NCBI RefSeq assembly: GCF_000026945.1
Contig: NC_012860.1
Span: 744,001 to 808,000 of the forward strand
Direction of reading: 5' to 3'
DNA from: Candida dubliniensis CD36
Lineage: Eukaryota > Ascomycota > Pichiomycetes > Serinales > Debaryomycetaceae
Length of the DNA: 64,000 bases
Positions within the stretch are counted from its first letter, which is position 1. Each line of letters begins with the position of its first letter. A program made the position numbers and the translations under genes. Below are positions 1-9,903 of the stretch, in pieces. The notes under the pieces were generated by a model. That model made no database searches. It was given only the letters and a program-made list of their open reading frames with translations, and was not told the origin of the DNA.

Positions 1-260
1 ACACTGCGTTTTTTTTTTTTTCCCATTCGGATTATCTACATAGAAGATCCATATTGATATGCTTCTACGATGCTCTGTTGATGCTTGATTATCTTAACCC
101 TTCATGTAGCACCAGCTGGAAATTAGGATCTGCTCTTAGAACGATTCAAATAACTTATTCGGTGGATGAATTAATTTGAAGGTTTTTATTTCACAACTGC
201 AAGGTGCCAGCAAATATAATAATTCTCCTTGATATATACTTTCTATTACAGACACAAATG
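1..260. other. Intergenic, left edge of window
   Basis: This stretch lies downstream of the minus-strand LAM/SIP3-like gene. It begins with a poly-T run and holds no convincing reading frame, RNA gene or repeat. Confidence 0.6.
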
Positions 261-3200
261 CTAAATCAATTCAGATAAAATGGCCTTACATTCTTGACAA
301 TACTCGACTAAATTGTCAATGCCTTCTTGATAGTTGTCGACTTTATCTATTTGCCCAACAACATTGTCCATTACATAGTCACATTTCTGAGCCTCACTCA
401 TAATCCAGTTTTGCCATTCTGCCTGGATAATTTCTTCTTCCATACTTTTCAAAATCCTCAACTTCACTAATAGGTCGTGACGTTTTATTCCTATGTCTTG
501 AAAACTGTTCTTCAACAGCCTGGCCACATCTCTTGAGTTAGAACCAAAATAATTACTCCATTCAGTATCAGCGTCCAAGTTAAAAATAAACGAATTCTGT
601 TTGAACAAGCTAAATGGTCGACTCTCTGCTATAGTAACGTTTTTATTCAATATGTTTTCAAGATCTTTTAAATAAATTGATCGTTGCAACATTCGAGGTT
701 CTTTAGTGACATACTCTTGTGCCAATTTGCTTGCGCTCCTAGTATTCCAGTAACTAGTAGCAGTCTTCCCAGCCAAAAATAAATTGAAAAGTGATAAAAG
801 AATTATAATAACAACCAAAAATACATTCATTCTTAAGCTTTCTAGCAACAAAACCATTAGTTGAAATGGTTTGATAATAGCATTAAGGGCAAATCCATGC
901 GCCTTGCTGAATGCCTTCCCCAAGCCCAACTTGAAAAGAGATACAATACCAAATTTTATAACTGAAGTACTTGTAACAGCTTCCGGCTCACTAGTATGAC
1001 TCAATTTCCCGTACAAATAAATGGCTCTCACAATCATGCCATGGGTTCCAATCTCTTTTACCGCTTCAGAAATGCTCTTTTCCAACTTCTTGACTTTATT
1101 AACATCAACTTGATTGTTCAATCGTATCACTAATGGGTTCCATAGTGAAAGTCTGTCAAAATAAATTTTGGAGTAAATGAACACCTTTGACCTTTTGCTA
1201 ATGTGCTCCACTATCACAATTTTGAATACAGCTTTGTATGGTGATCCAAGCAATAACTCAAATTTGGACAATTCGTGAGTAAAAGTATAATAAGTATTAT
1301 CTTCCATATTGTCAATTTCTTGTTTCACTTGAACAAAACAATCCTTCCCATCATACATGGCAGGAACATTAATATCTCTATATAATGTTCCCTTATTGGA
1401 GGTCGCCCATGGTTTTTGCAAAAAATACTTGGTACTAGCAAAAGACAATTGACTTCTGAAAATCACAGAATTATCACCTAATAGTGCATGAAAGACTGCC
1501 TTTGGTGGAGCAGGGTAAGTACGCTCACTAATTAAATTATAATCTGGCGTAAAGTTAACTTTATGTTTGATCATTCGGCCACTCTGACCAGGGAGGATTG
1601 ATGATGTTTCACCACTCAATAAAAGTTTCTCACTTGCTAAGCTCTTGCTAGAAAGCCCTTTTGAAAGCTGGTTAATCTCTCTTAAGTTTTTTTCATCAGA
1701 CTTTTCAATTGCTATTTGCTTTTCTATATCAGAAAAGTCAGCCAACACTCCTTGTAAACTTTTTGGTTTATCACTCACAATATTGTTTATAAGATAAACC
1801 AATTTCTTTTTTATGCAATTTGCATCATCCAAAAATACCTTCATTTTTATAACGCCATCAATATTGTAAACCTTAATTAAATCATAATTTTTCTGCGAAA
1901 CAAAATCTACAGAAACCAAATGTCCCAAGAACCCTTTGAATAAAGCAACAAAGCCCAACGCTTGCATATAAAAGTACATGTGATAGTTTGTGACAAAACA
2001 TCTTCCACTCAATTCCTGCTTCGAATTAGGAGACCAAATACAACTATATGATAAAACGCAGTATTCACCTGGTTCAACTGCAGTTTCAAACAAAGCCCTC
2101 ATCTGTATGTCCAAATTCACATATTCTTTTGGATAAAAGTCGGGGTAGAATTTGTCATTTTCAAAATGCTCTTCTTGGAACTTGATCATTTCCGTGTCTT
2201 TGCCAGGCAAATACGTGCTGGAGTCCCTTGCTGTATCATGCAAATAATATAAACCCCAATTAACAGATCCCCAAATATTAGCTGTTAAAGCATTTGGTAT
2301 TTGAGTTGGAGAAGTCAAACAGTAGGCCATTATACTTGATTTCGTAGTGTCTGTCATAAATGGTGGGCAAATCTTAGGTATTTCAAAGTACATATATTTC
2401 TTGAAAAAATCCTCGAATCTTTCGAGATGATTCGATAATGAGCTTGCAGCAACAACTTGCCCTCCTGCTAAAGTGACTTTTGCATTTGTCAATTGTTGAT
2501 CAATAACTGTATCGACAGTGGATGAAAATTCACTAATTATAGGAGGAAATCTTCCTGATGCAATATTGAATAGCCCATTATCTAATGCTTCTGGACCAGA
2601 AATTCTAAGCTTTTCATTTTCAAACACTTTTAACCAAGATTTTAATTCAACTAACGATTCAGCTTGAAACACAGCTGTAAAATCATTAGTTCTAATTTCA
2701 AAACAGAATCGCCGATCCTCATTGGGGGCGTATCTAACATTACACAATAATATGCCGATTTTATCAGTTTCCTGAACAAATGTTTGTGACGGACTGACAA
2801 CTAATAAACCAAACACACCATTTTTAATGAAAGCCCATCTGTGAACCCATATAGGTTTGGATGATTTCTCCATCCACGTTTTCATAAACAAATACCCGTG
2901 TTTTTCAATACCGGGCTCGTCAATATCACGTAATGTTCGATTGTTTATTATGGTCGACTTGTAGTCGTTTACGTTGGTAGAAGGTTGAAACTGTATATGA
3001 CATCCCTCTTCAACTTGATTTCTAGCTGTAAGCATATCAGAATTCAATTTTTCGATTGCTAGTGTGTAAGAATCATTCCAAGATTGTATTCGCTGTATCT
3101 TATCCCATTCTTCTCTTATAGTATCCCCTACACCACGAGAACCAAATATATTCCATTTATTCCTCCATAAATCAGTATTTACCCCCACCAATAGTTTATT

Positions 3201-3890
3201 CAAATTCTTGGACAAGCTTTGAATTTCAATCACCAAATCCAAAGAAGCGTGAATGTATTCTTTTCTCACTTGATATAACTGTTTAGCATCCTCTATTACC
3301 ATTAAAGCATCTTTGGATTTTGAACTTGAAAGGTAAATACTTAAATATTTATCATATTTTGCCTGATAATCTTCATATCGTTTTCTTGTCTCTTTGTACT
3401 TTGTCACATGGTGACGTTTAAATAATTCAATGGATTTCAAGTTCTTTGCGTCAACGCTCAATGCTTGAATACTCAAACCCCACACTGTCTTCAAGCCGTC
3501 CAAAGTAGTATTTAAACCAGTAACTGTATACTCTTGGTCTATAATTCCATCCTGTATAAAAGTAGGAACCAAATGCTCTAAAAATGAGTTACAATAGCTT
3601 TGCACCTCCTTCAAATACTTTGGAATTTTTTTAAATGAGCTAGCCAAAGCAGCTAGCCATTGCTCAATTGTATTTATTTGCAAATCTAAATGATTCATAG
3701 AAGCTCTAAAGCTGGGACTGTCCAATGCTGCCTCTTTAAAGTTGACTGATATTAGTTTAAAATGATGGAGTAGTGTTTCTTGGTGCGGTTGTGACGATAA
3801 GGGTTTACTCTTCTCTGATTTTGGCAGCTTCACCATCGATGAAAGTATATTTGGATCAGGTCCACTTTCAACTGATGATGGCAGCGGCAT
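261..3890 (-). CDS. SIP3: LAM-family sterol transfer protein (Sip3/Ysp1-like)
   Basis: The 1209-residue protein has the full layout of the yeast Sip3/Ysp1 branch of the LAM (lipid transfer at contact site) family. A BAR-like helical region spans about residues 40-290. A PH domain follows at about 325-425 (GYLFMKTWMEK, then HRWAFIKNGVFGLL). A GRAM/PH-like segment lies near 610-700, and a VASt (StART-like) lipid-binding domain at about 775-965. One strong membrane helix sits near 1018-1040. Family members sit in the ER at contacts with the plasma membrane and move sterols; Sip3 was also found as a Snf1-interacting protein. The length matches the S. cerevisiae homologues (about 1200 residues). 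The first ATG gives the expected N-terminus. Choosing between Sip3 and Ysp1 orthology is inference, because many Candida species carry one gene for the pair. Confidence 0.88.
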   Translation of the reverse strand: MPLPSSVESGPDPNILSSMVKLPKSEKSKPLSSQPHQETLLHHFKLISVNFKEAALDSPSFRASMNHLDLQINTIEQWLAALASSFKKIPKYLKEVQSYCNSFLEHLVPTFIQDGIIDQEYTVTGLNTTLDGLKTVWGLSIQALSVDAKNLKSIELFKRHHVTKYKETRKRYEDYQAKYDKYLSIYLSSSKSKDALMVIEDAKQLYQVRKEYIHASLDLVIEIQSLSKNLNKLLVGVNTDLWRNKWNIFGSRGVGDTIREEWDKIQRIQSWNDSYTLAIEKLNSDMLTARNQVEEGCHIQFQPSTNVNDYKSTIINNRTLRDIDEPGIEKHGYLFMKTWMEKSSKPIWVHRWAFIKNGVFGLLVVSPSQTFVQETDKIGILLCNVRYAPNEDRRFCFEIRTNDFTAVFQAESLVELKSWLKVFENEKLRISGPEALDNGLFNIASGRFPPIISEFSSTVDTVIDQQLTNAKVTLAGGQVVAASSLSNHLERFEDFFKKYMYFEIPKICPPFMTDTTKSSIMAYCLTSPTQIPNALTANIWGSVNWGLYYLHDTARDSSTYLPGKDTEMIKFQEEHFENDKFYPDFYPKEYVNLDIQMRALFETAVEPGEYCVLSYSCIWSPNSKQELSGRCFVTNYHMYFYMQALGFVALFKGFLGHLVSVDFVSQKNYDLIKVYNIDGVIKMKVFLDDANCIKKKLVYLINNIVSDKPKSLQGVLADFSDIEKQIAIEKSDEKNLREINQLSKGLSSKSLASEKLLLSGETSSILPGQSGRMIKHKVNFTPDYNLISERTYPAPPKAVFHALLGDNSVIFRSQLSFASTKYFLQKPWATSNKGTLYRDINVPAMYDGKDCFVQVKQEIDNMEDNTYYTFTHELSKFELLLGSPYKAVFKIVIVEHISKRSKVFIYSKIYFDRLSLWNPLVIRLNNQVDVNKVKKLEKSISEAVKEIGTHGMIVRAIYLYGKLSHTSEPEAVTSTSVIKFGIVSLFKLGLGKAFSKAHGFALNAIIKPFQLMVLLLESLRMNVFLVVIIILLSLFNLFLAGKTATSYWNTRSASKLAQEYVTKEPRMLQRSIYLKDLENILNKNVTIAESRPFSLFKQNSFIFNLDADTEWSNYFGSNSRDVARLLKNSFQDIGIKRHDLLVKLRILKSMEEEIIQAEWQNWIMSEAQKCDYVMDNVVGQIDKVDNYQEGIDNLVEYCQECKAILSELI

Positions 3891-4272
3891 GTTCGCAAAG
3901 ATTACTTCAAGTTGATGAAAATTGTTGCTCTTGTTGTATATTCAATTATAACTGTTGTTGTTTTGGGATTGGTGTAGTTGTTTTTGCTCGGGCGGCTTTT
4001 GCTCGCCTTCTCGTTTTATTTCAATTTTTTTTTTTTCCGTTCTCCTCCCAAGAGAATCTTCAATTCCCCTAGAAACGGACACGGAAAGATATTTCTTGTT
4101 TTGCACCGAAAGATCAGATATCCGGATACAATAAAAAATAGATTACAGACAGACAAGCTTTAGATGTAGATATCGAAGAAATTCTAAATAATGATACATA
4201 TACTTTGCTATTATATTTATACAACAAATCTAACTCGATTTAACTAGAATACATTAGACAACTTCTCTCTCT
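3891..4272. other. Intergenic, promoter of the SIP3-like gene
   Basis: About 380 bases between two tandem minus-strand genes. It holds the upstream region of the SIP3-like gene and the 3' end of the TEA gene, with T-rich tracts. Short plus-strand frames here are low-complexity and phenylalanine-rich and are not supported. Confidence 0.5.
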
Positions 4273-7227
4273 CTACTTTTTAGGTTTATACATGATTTGT
4301 GTGTTAGCAGGAAAACATTGAACAATACCGTTATTCTTGGTGTTCTGTTTCTTTATAGTCTTCAAGTCTCGAGAAGGATCATGTCCTAGTATTGGCCCGA
4401 ATGTAATTTGTCTTGGTTTGATATTCTCCTTATTGTGTACATTCTGTTGGCTAGATGATGGATTGCTTGGATGCTTTACCATTTTCAGATTATGTTTTGT
4501 CAGTTGTACTTTCCCTGACACTGTACTCATATGGAAACCATTATTCTGGAATTGTTGTTGGGCAACTTGTTGGAAGTACATTTGCTGTTGCCATTGCTGT
4601 CTCATAAAATTGTTATCAGGAGTGATAACATTATTGTTAGTTACTAGAGGAAATGACTGTTGCAGGATACTCCCTGTCTGACCCAAGTTTTGAAGGGGGA
4701 TGTGGTGGACTATTTGTTGCGGTAATTGATTTTGTACTTGAGGAGGAAGAGCAATGGCGACTCCTGTTGAAGCTTGCAGGGGCATTTGTGTTTGTACGTA
4801 ATGAATCTGAGGATTAACCATTCCTTCAAGTTGTTGAGGAGGAAGACTCTGAGTATTCAGCTGTTCTTGAATATCAACTTGCAGCTGCAACTGCAGTTCC
4901 AGTAGTGTTCTGGCAATAAACAGCTTTTGGGCAATTTGATATGGTGTAAAGTTGCTGCTTGGTACTAGACTGTTTTGAATAGGAGCCTGTCTATTTGTCA
5001 TTGGTGTTGAAAAGGCCAATGTTGAGTTATTTGCCATTTCCGGTGATGAATTACCCCGTTGTGTACTTAAATTAACGTTGCAAACCGATTGTGAATGCAT
5101 CAAAGGAGGTCTTACTTGGTCTTTTTGTAAATTAGACTTCAATTTCTCTTGCTCGTCAAGCATTTTTTTGTTCAAGAGTTCGGCATTGTAAATGGGAGCA
5201 GTCAATGGACCTGCAATGGCTCCACCATCAACGTTAGCCTTTTTTGCATCGATTCGTAATCGTGACTTACTTGGCGTATCCCAATTTCTTGAAGAATTTG
5301 GCGAAAGTTTAAATGGTGACGAATCCGCAAGAACAGTTTCATTGTCATCAATATCAGCATGCTCTTGTTTTAATGCAGATTGGTGTTTGCTATGAACATC
5401 AACAATATTTATTTTAGAACTTCCTGATGTGCCTGCCATATTGAGTTCATGGATAATATAAGCCCGCACTGTTGATTCATCCAAATCAAATTCCATTGCG
5501 CCACTTTTGGGATTACTGTAGATTATTTGCACTATCTTCAAATTCTCATCTGGGGTTATTGCGGCACCATTTGCCAAATAAGTTATATAACCAAGGAAAA
5601 AATTCTTCAAAAACGGGATCTGTAAAGTATAAGATTTGGAAGACTCGCTAAAATATCCATTGATAACATCAACTACTTCGAGAAGTTTACTTCCTTTCTT
5701 GTACACAACAATATAGCTCCTCCAGCTAAGCATTCTCTGAGATTTCTCTCCACATGAAACATCTAATGTCATATGAGATTCAAAATTGCCTCCGGTTAGA
5801 TTTAAATGCAGTTGTTGGAATTGGTGAGATGCTGTAGCAGTAGAACATGGTGTAGAACTGGCAATGTGATGGCAATTCAAATTCAAGTCATGATTGATGA
5901 TCCAAGCAGGTACTTTTTTCAGCTCAAGCTTCATTCTTATGGCCTCTTCTATTGGAACAGATAATGATTTATTAACATCAATGGACACCAAATTGGTGAA
6001 TATATGATGATCATGGACACTTCTAAAACTTAATCTAAAGTCTCTTATTTCCAATTTATACAGAGTATCATCAAACTCGTCATTTATCGGTGATGTGCCC
6101 AACAACATATCTAATTCTTCATCAATGACCGTATTGAGTTTTATGGAATCAATTGACCCTCGTGCATTCACTAGGCTTCGCAAGGGAGTCAGCAATATAC
6201 TATCTAGGTCGTTGTTCCCAAAGCTTCCAGTTTGTGGGGTTTTGGTCTCTTTAACCAACTTTCCGGATTTGGATAAGCGGAAAATACGGGATGATATTTG
6301 CTTTGTAGTTCTCAAAACACCAGTTTTGTTCAACAACATCCTTGATATAATCTTATTCTGTGATGTCTTTTTTAGAATTGATGATGCATCGAAGGAGTCC
6401 TGATCTTCTTTAAATTTCTTGTATTTATACAAGGACTTGATTAACACATCATCTAGTTCTGGCCACCAAACCTTATCATCGGCATTAGTAGCCGAGCTTG
6501 AATTAGATTTTGTCGAATAAGCAACACTTTGCTTCCGATAGTTTGTTGGTGATTGCATCGTTGAGTCTATCTTTGAAGCAACAGAATTGTTTGGGGAGTC
6601 AGTAACACCATGATCAGTAGATAACTTTCTCTTTTTAACCACATGATTGTCACTAGTTGTTTTCGGTGATATATCAGCAGCTCTATCCAAGCTAGGCGAT
6701 TTCTTATTCTCTTCAATTTTTTTAAGCTCCAATTTGTTTGGACGCAAGAAGGAATTATCTTTTTCATGGTCATTTTCGTCCTCGTACATTGAAGTTTGGT
6801 TTGTTGAATTATGTTGCGCCTGAGACGTGTTTATTGTAGACCAAATTTCGTCGTTGTTTTCTTTGTCTGAAACATTGTCTTCTTCTTTATTGTTTTCGTC
6901 ATCTTGCTGGGAAGATCTTGTTAGAGCCTCAAGAAATCGATTGTGTTTTTTACCTGTGGAAGGTGGCACTAATGCCAGTGAAGCTGATGTTATAGGTGTT
7001 CTGTTAATTGCCTTGTTGAAGCTGTTGGAAATATGCAAAAAATTTCCTGGTGATATTGCTTGGATTGAAGGTGAGTTGAAATTGAACGACGGCAGGAAGT
7101 TCAAGCCAAATGAGAAAGAAGGAGTTAAAATGTTTCGATTAACACTTCCTAAGTTTGATGCATTAGAGTCCTTAGCTTTGGCTCTTGGTGTTTCTGGTGG
7201 GATCAGAATACTTGGTAGATTTGGCAT
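4273..7227 (-). CDS. TEA/ATTS-domain transcription factor with TEAD-like C-terminal domain
   Basis: A 984-residue protein. Residues about 253-325 form a divergent TEA/ATTS DNA-binding domain: it starts VWWPELDDVL and ends with the recognition-helix signature KTGVLRTTKQISSRIFRL, which resembles the TGK-RTRKQVSSH motif of Tec1, AbaA and TEADs. Residues about 388-575 look like the YAP/Vestigial-binding fold of animal TEADs: YKLEIRDF at the start, EEAIRMKLELKKVP, RSYIVVYKKGSKLLEVVD, and a terminal block ending ENLKIVQIIYS. The N-terminus is rich in SP/TP sites and acidic or Asn runs. The C-terminal third (about 690-930) is Gln-rich and probably an activation region. It is longer than C. albicans Tec1 (743 residues by recall) and its TEA domain differs, so it is probably a second TEA factor. 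Nuclear regulator is inference from the fold. Confidence 0.72.
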   Translation of the reverse strand: MPNLPSILIPPETPRAKAKDSNASNLGSVNRNILTPSFSFGLNFLPSFNFNSPSIQAISPGNFLHISNSFNKAINRTPITSASLALVPPSTGKKHNRFLEALTRSSQQDDENNKEEDNVSDKENNDEIWSTINTSQAQHNSTNQTSMYEDENDHEKDNSFLRPNKLELKKIEENKKSPSLDRAADISPKTTSDNHVVKKRKLSTDHGVTDSPNNSVASKIDSTMQSPTNYRKQSVAYSTKSNSSSATNADDKVWWPELDDVLIKSLYKYKKFKEDQDSFDASSILKKTSQNKIISRMLLNKTGVLRTTKQISSRIFRLSKSGKLVKETKTPQTGSFGNNDLDSILLTPLRSLVNARGSIDSIKLNTVIDEELDMLLGTSPINDEFDDTLYKLEIRDFRLSFRSVHDHHIFTNLVSIDVNKSLSVPIEEAIRMKLELKKVPAWIINHDLNLNCHHIASSTPCSTATASHQFQQLHLNLTGGNFESHMTLDVSCGEKSQRMLSWRSYIVVYKKGSKLLEVVDVINGYFSESSKSYTLQIPFLKNFFLGYITYLANGAAITPDENLKIVQIIYSNPKSGAMEFDLDESTVRAYIIHELNMAGTSGSSKINIVDVHSKHQSALKQEHADIDDNETVLADSSPFKLSPNSSRNWDTPSKSRLRIDAKKANVDGGAIAGPLTAPIYNAELLNKKMLDEQEKLKSNLQKDQVRPPLMHSQSVCNVNLSTQRGNSSPEMANNSTLAFSTPMTNRQAPIQNSLVPSSNFTPYQIAQKLFIARTLLELQLQLQVDIQEQLNTQSLPPQQLEGMVNPQIHYVQTQMPLQASTGVAIALPPQVQNQLPQQIVHHIPLQNLGQTGSILQQSFPLVTNNNVITPDNNFMRQQWQQQMYFQQVAQQQFQNNGFHMSTVSGKVQLTKHNLKMVKHPSNPSSSQQNVHNKENIKPRQITFGPILGHDPSRDLKTIKKQNTKNNGIVQCFPANTQIMYKPKK

Positions 7228-8124
7228 AAGTGACTGATGTTGGTGTGAGTTATTTGAAGAATAATCGACTGGAAGATGCTATTGGAAATACCACTGATGA
7301 AAGATAGGGGAAAAAGAAAAAAAGAAGTATGAACTTTTGCCCTAACTTGAAGATACTAGATTCTGAAAATTCTGAATTTCTTTGATTTGGTGGTATATTC
7401 AATCAATTATATCTTGAAACTATAATCAAGTTTAACAACCGAGATATAAAAACAAAACAAATGGAAACACGTAAAAAATAGAACAATAAATTAGGAGTAA
7501 AGCACCAAATGGAAAATTCAAATGTGTTTGCTTCCAATAAGTTTTTAATTGTTTAATTAGAATGAATAAATCATACAATAATTTTTCTTCGTTTCTTAGT
7601 TCTTTACAACTCTTCTTCTTCTACTTGTTTTATTTATGCAAAAGAATGAACGCATAAAAATAAACAATGCTGACGCGAAAAATCTTGATTTTTTTTTTTT
7701 TTGTTTTTGCGTTTCCGTCCTCCACCTCCTCCTTCCTTTCTCCTTTCTTTTGTAGTTATGTGGTGGTGGTGGTGGCGAGTCGTGTTGTTCCTGTTTCTGG
7801 TGGTGCCTTTTTTTTTTTCTTTTTATCCGTTCTCCAACTCATTTTAACTTTGTGTAAAGTACACGGTTTTTTTTTTTTTGTTTGTTCATTCAGTGTTTTA
7901 TTGTTTCATTGCTTCTTATGTAATAGATTTATCGCTACACTAACATAATAGATTTATCGGCCTAAGATATCCGCCATTTCCATTCCAGATTGTGTAAATA
8001 ATTCTTGCATTATAGGTACCTTTCCATTGTAAGTTACTTGAGTTATGTGCGTGCATCATTATCTATCTATTGTTTTACGATTACTTTCTTCTCTTATCTA
8101 CTCTGGCAACCGACCTAGCGGCAG
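7228..8124. other. Intergenic, promoter of the TEA gene
   Basis: About 900 bases upstream of the minus-strand TEA gene and downstream of the kinase gene. It contains long poly-T runs, pyrimidine-rich tracts and a GGT/GTG repeat near 7760-7780. The only open frame is low-complexity Phe/Ser/Val and is not supported. Confidence 0.5.
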
Positions 8125-9543
8125 TTAATGGTAAATATGCTTTTCAAGTTCTTCTACAATAGCATTACAAAATCCGGGATTTTTTTCTTCAAATTCACAT
8201 ATTGAACCAATAAATTTGTCAACCTGACACCTGGTATATTCATCTTTACCTCTTAATTGAACCATATGCAAGCAATTGAAAAGTAGTTCACATTTTCTAC
8301 TTGTTACGTGATGTTTACTACTAAATAACTTCAAAGATGTCAGATTGTTATGCCCAAGTGCATTTGACGGATAATTGCTGCTGGAATCATCAATAAATTC
8401 ATCCACTTCTTCTAGTACTGGCAGAGGGGGTGCAGTTTTTTGCTGTTGTATCAAAGTATTAGTAAACTCCCATTCAATTGGTGCTTCAAGATTCTCCTTA
8501 CCATTGTCTAGTTTACCAGATATTTTAAATCGAGGTTTATATCCTGCCTTATGATCATCATTGGCAATTTTCAACGAAATTAAATTTATTAATCTTGCTT
8601 GCACATCTCCAGTGACACACGCTTTAAAAAATTTATGTTGTAATAATACTGTAGCACTTGATCGTTTGTCTGGTTCTTTGATAAGACAATGCTTTACAAA
8701 ACTTTTTATATTGTCACTGAAATCAATTCCCGACAACAATGGAGGTCTTTTTTTGGGTATGTCAAACAATATTTTCAATGGGTCATATTGCGACAACGGA
8801 GGTGAACCAGTTACTAATTCTATAGTGGTAATTCCTGTGGACCAAACATCTGCTTTTTCATTGTATCCAGCACTAGCACCAGCACTGTAATTTCCATTAC
8901 TGTTGCCACAATTCTTAACGTTGCCTTCAATCAATTTAGCTCTAGTGATAACTTCTGGGGCCATCCAAAAAGGAGTTCCAACAAAAGTATTCTTTTTCAT
9001 TCTAGTAATTGTGATCTCGGTTGATACTCCGAAATCACCTAATTTTATTTGGCCCAATTCAGTCAATAAAATATTGGCCAGTTTAATATCACGATGTACT
9101 TTATGTTCTTGGTGTAAGTACTGCAAACCTAGCAATACTTTATGAATGATATAACCAACAACCTCTTCAGGCAATTTTTTATGGTATTTGAGTAAGTCAG
9201 AACAGGACCCGCCACCACAGTATTCCATGACAATGTACATGTTATATTCTTGTGAAAAACTTTCAATGTAGTGAATTATATACGGATTGCGTAAGCGGGA
9301 CAAGAAATGAATCTCTTTAATGATTTGCTTGATATCATCAGGAGACTCATCCAAATTGACTACTTTGATTGCCACCAATTTGTTTGTTGATACTTGTTGT
9401 GCCCTATAAACATCACCAAAATTTCCTCTTCCAATACATTTTGATAACACATAATTTGAGCTTTGTCCACTCAGTGGTGAAGATGATGAGAGAGTTGGGG
9501 AATTGAGTGAAGCCATCTGTTTCTTATCTTTAATAATCCTCAT
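8125..9543 (-). CDS. SPS1: Sps1-like GCK-family serine/threonine kinase
   Basis: A 472-residue protein kinase of the Ste20/GCK-III type. The kinase domain covers about residues 31-310: glycine-rich loop IGRGNFGDVY, catalytic lysine in VAIKVV, the catalytic loop HRDIKLANILL, DFGVS, and the Ste20-family signature GTPFWMAPEVI. A short Ser-rich N-terminus precedes it, and the tail of about 160 residues has no recognised domain. Its size and early kinase domain fit S. cerevisiae Sps1 (490 residues), which acts in spore-wall formation, better than the much longer Kic1. A role in an organism with little or no known sporulation is uncertain. Met10 (MASLNSP) is an alternative start. A low-complexity insert rich in Asn, Gly and Ala (NCGNSNGNYSAGASAG) sits inside the kinase domain after the APE motif. 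Confidence 0.82.
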   Translation of the reverse strand: MRIIKDKKQMASLNSPTLSSSSPLSGQSSNYVLSKCIGRGNFGDVYRAQQVSTNKLVAIKVVNLDESPDDIKQIIKEIHFLSRLRNPYIIHYIESFSQEYNMYIVMEYCGGGSCSDLLKYHKKLPEEVVGYIIHKVLLGLQYLHQEHKVHRDIKLANILLTELGQIKLGDFGVSTEITITRMKKNTFVGTPFWMAPEVITRAKLIEGNVKNCGNSNGNYSAGASAGYNEKADVWSTGITTIELVTGSPPLSQYDPLKILFDIPKKRPPLLSGIDFSDNIKSFVKHCLIKEPDKRSSATVLLQHKFFKACVTGDVQARLINLISLKIANDDHKAGYKPRFKISGKLDNGKENLEAPIEWEFTNTLIQQQKTAPPLPVLEEVDEFIDDSSSNYPSNALGHNNLTSLKLFSSKHHVTSRKCELLFNCLHMVQLRGKDEYTRCQVDKFIGSICEFEEKNPGFCNAIVEELEKHIYH

Positions 9544-9903
9544 ACTAACCAGATATATCTTAAATTTTCTTTAAGAAAATACAAAAAAGAGATCAGTTTT
9601 CAGCCGATTATGAATTTTGTTTGTGAAAAATGTTTGAAGGTTTGAGACAATATTTTGCAACTAAAAACTTTTGTATGGAAAAAAAACAAAAAAAACAAAA
9701 CAAAGCATAAGAATAGGAAAGCTTAAAACAAATATAAAAAAAAAACCCAAAAATAAACATTATATTAACAAGTATTAAATAATTATTCACTTAAATAGAA
9801 TATGCACACGTATGTGTGTTAGAAGCAACCGCAACCGCAACAGCAACAGCAACAACAACAACATCATCATTTTTTACTTCTTTTTATTTCAAGCTATGGT
9901 ATC
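9544..9903. other. Intergenic with CAA/CAG-type microsatellite
   Basis: Lies between the kinase start and the ArfGAP stop, both on the minus strand. It has A-rich tracts and a trinucleotide repeat of GCAACC, GCAACA and CAA units at about 9823-9870. The 60-residue minus frame here is a low-complexity artefact. Confidence 0.5.
9823..9870. repeat. Imperfect (CAA/CAG/CAT) trinucleotide repeat
   Basis: A run of GCAACC, GCAACA and CAACAA units ending in three CAT units, outside any coding region. It lies just past the ArfGAP stop codon, upstream of the kinase gene. Such tracts vary in length between strains. Confidence 0.75.

Noticed and set aside
7667..7948. 93-residue plus frame rich in Phe, Ser and Val
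   Set aside because: It is a direct translation of poly-T and pyrimidine tracts.
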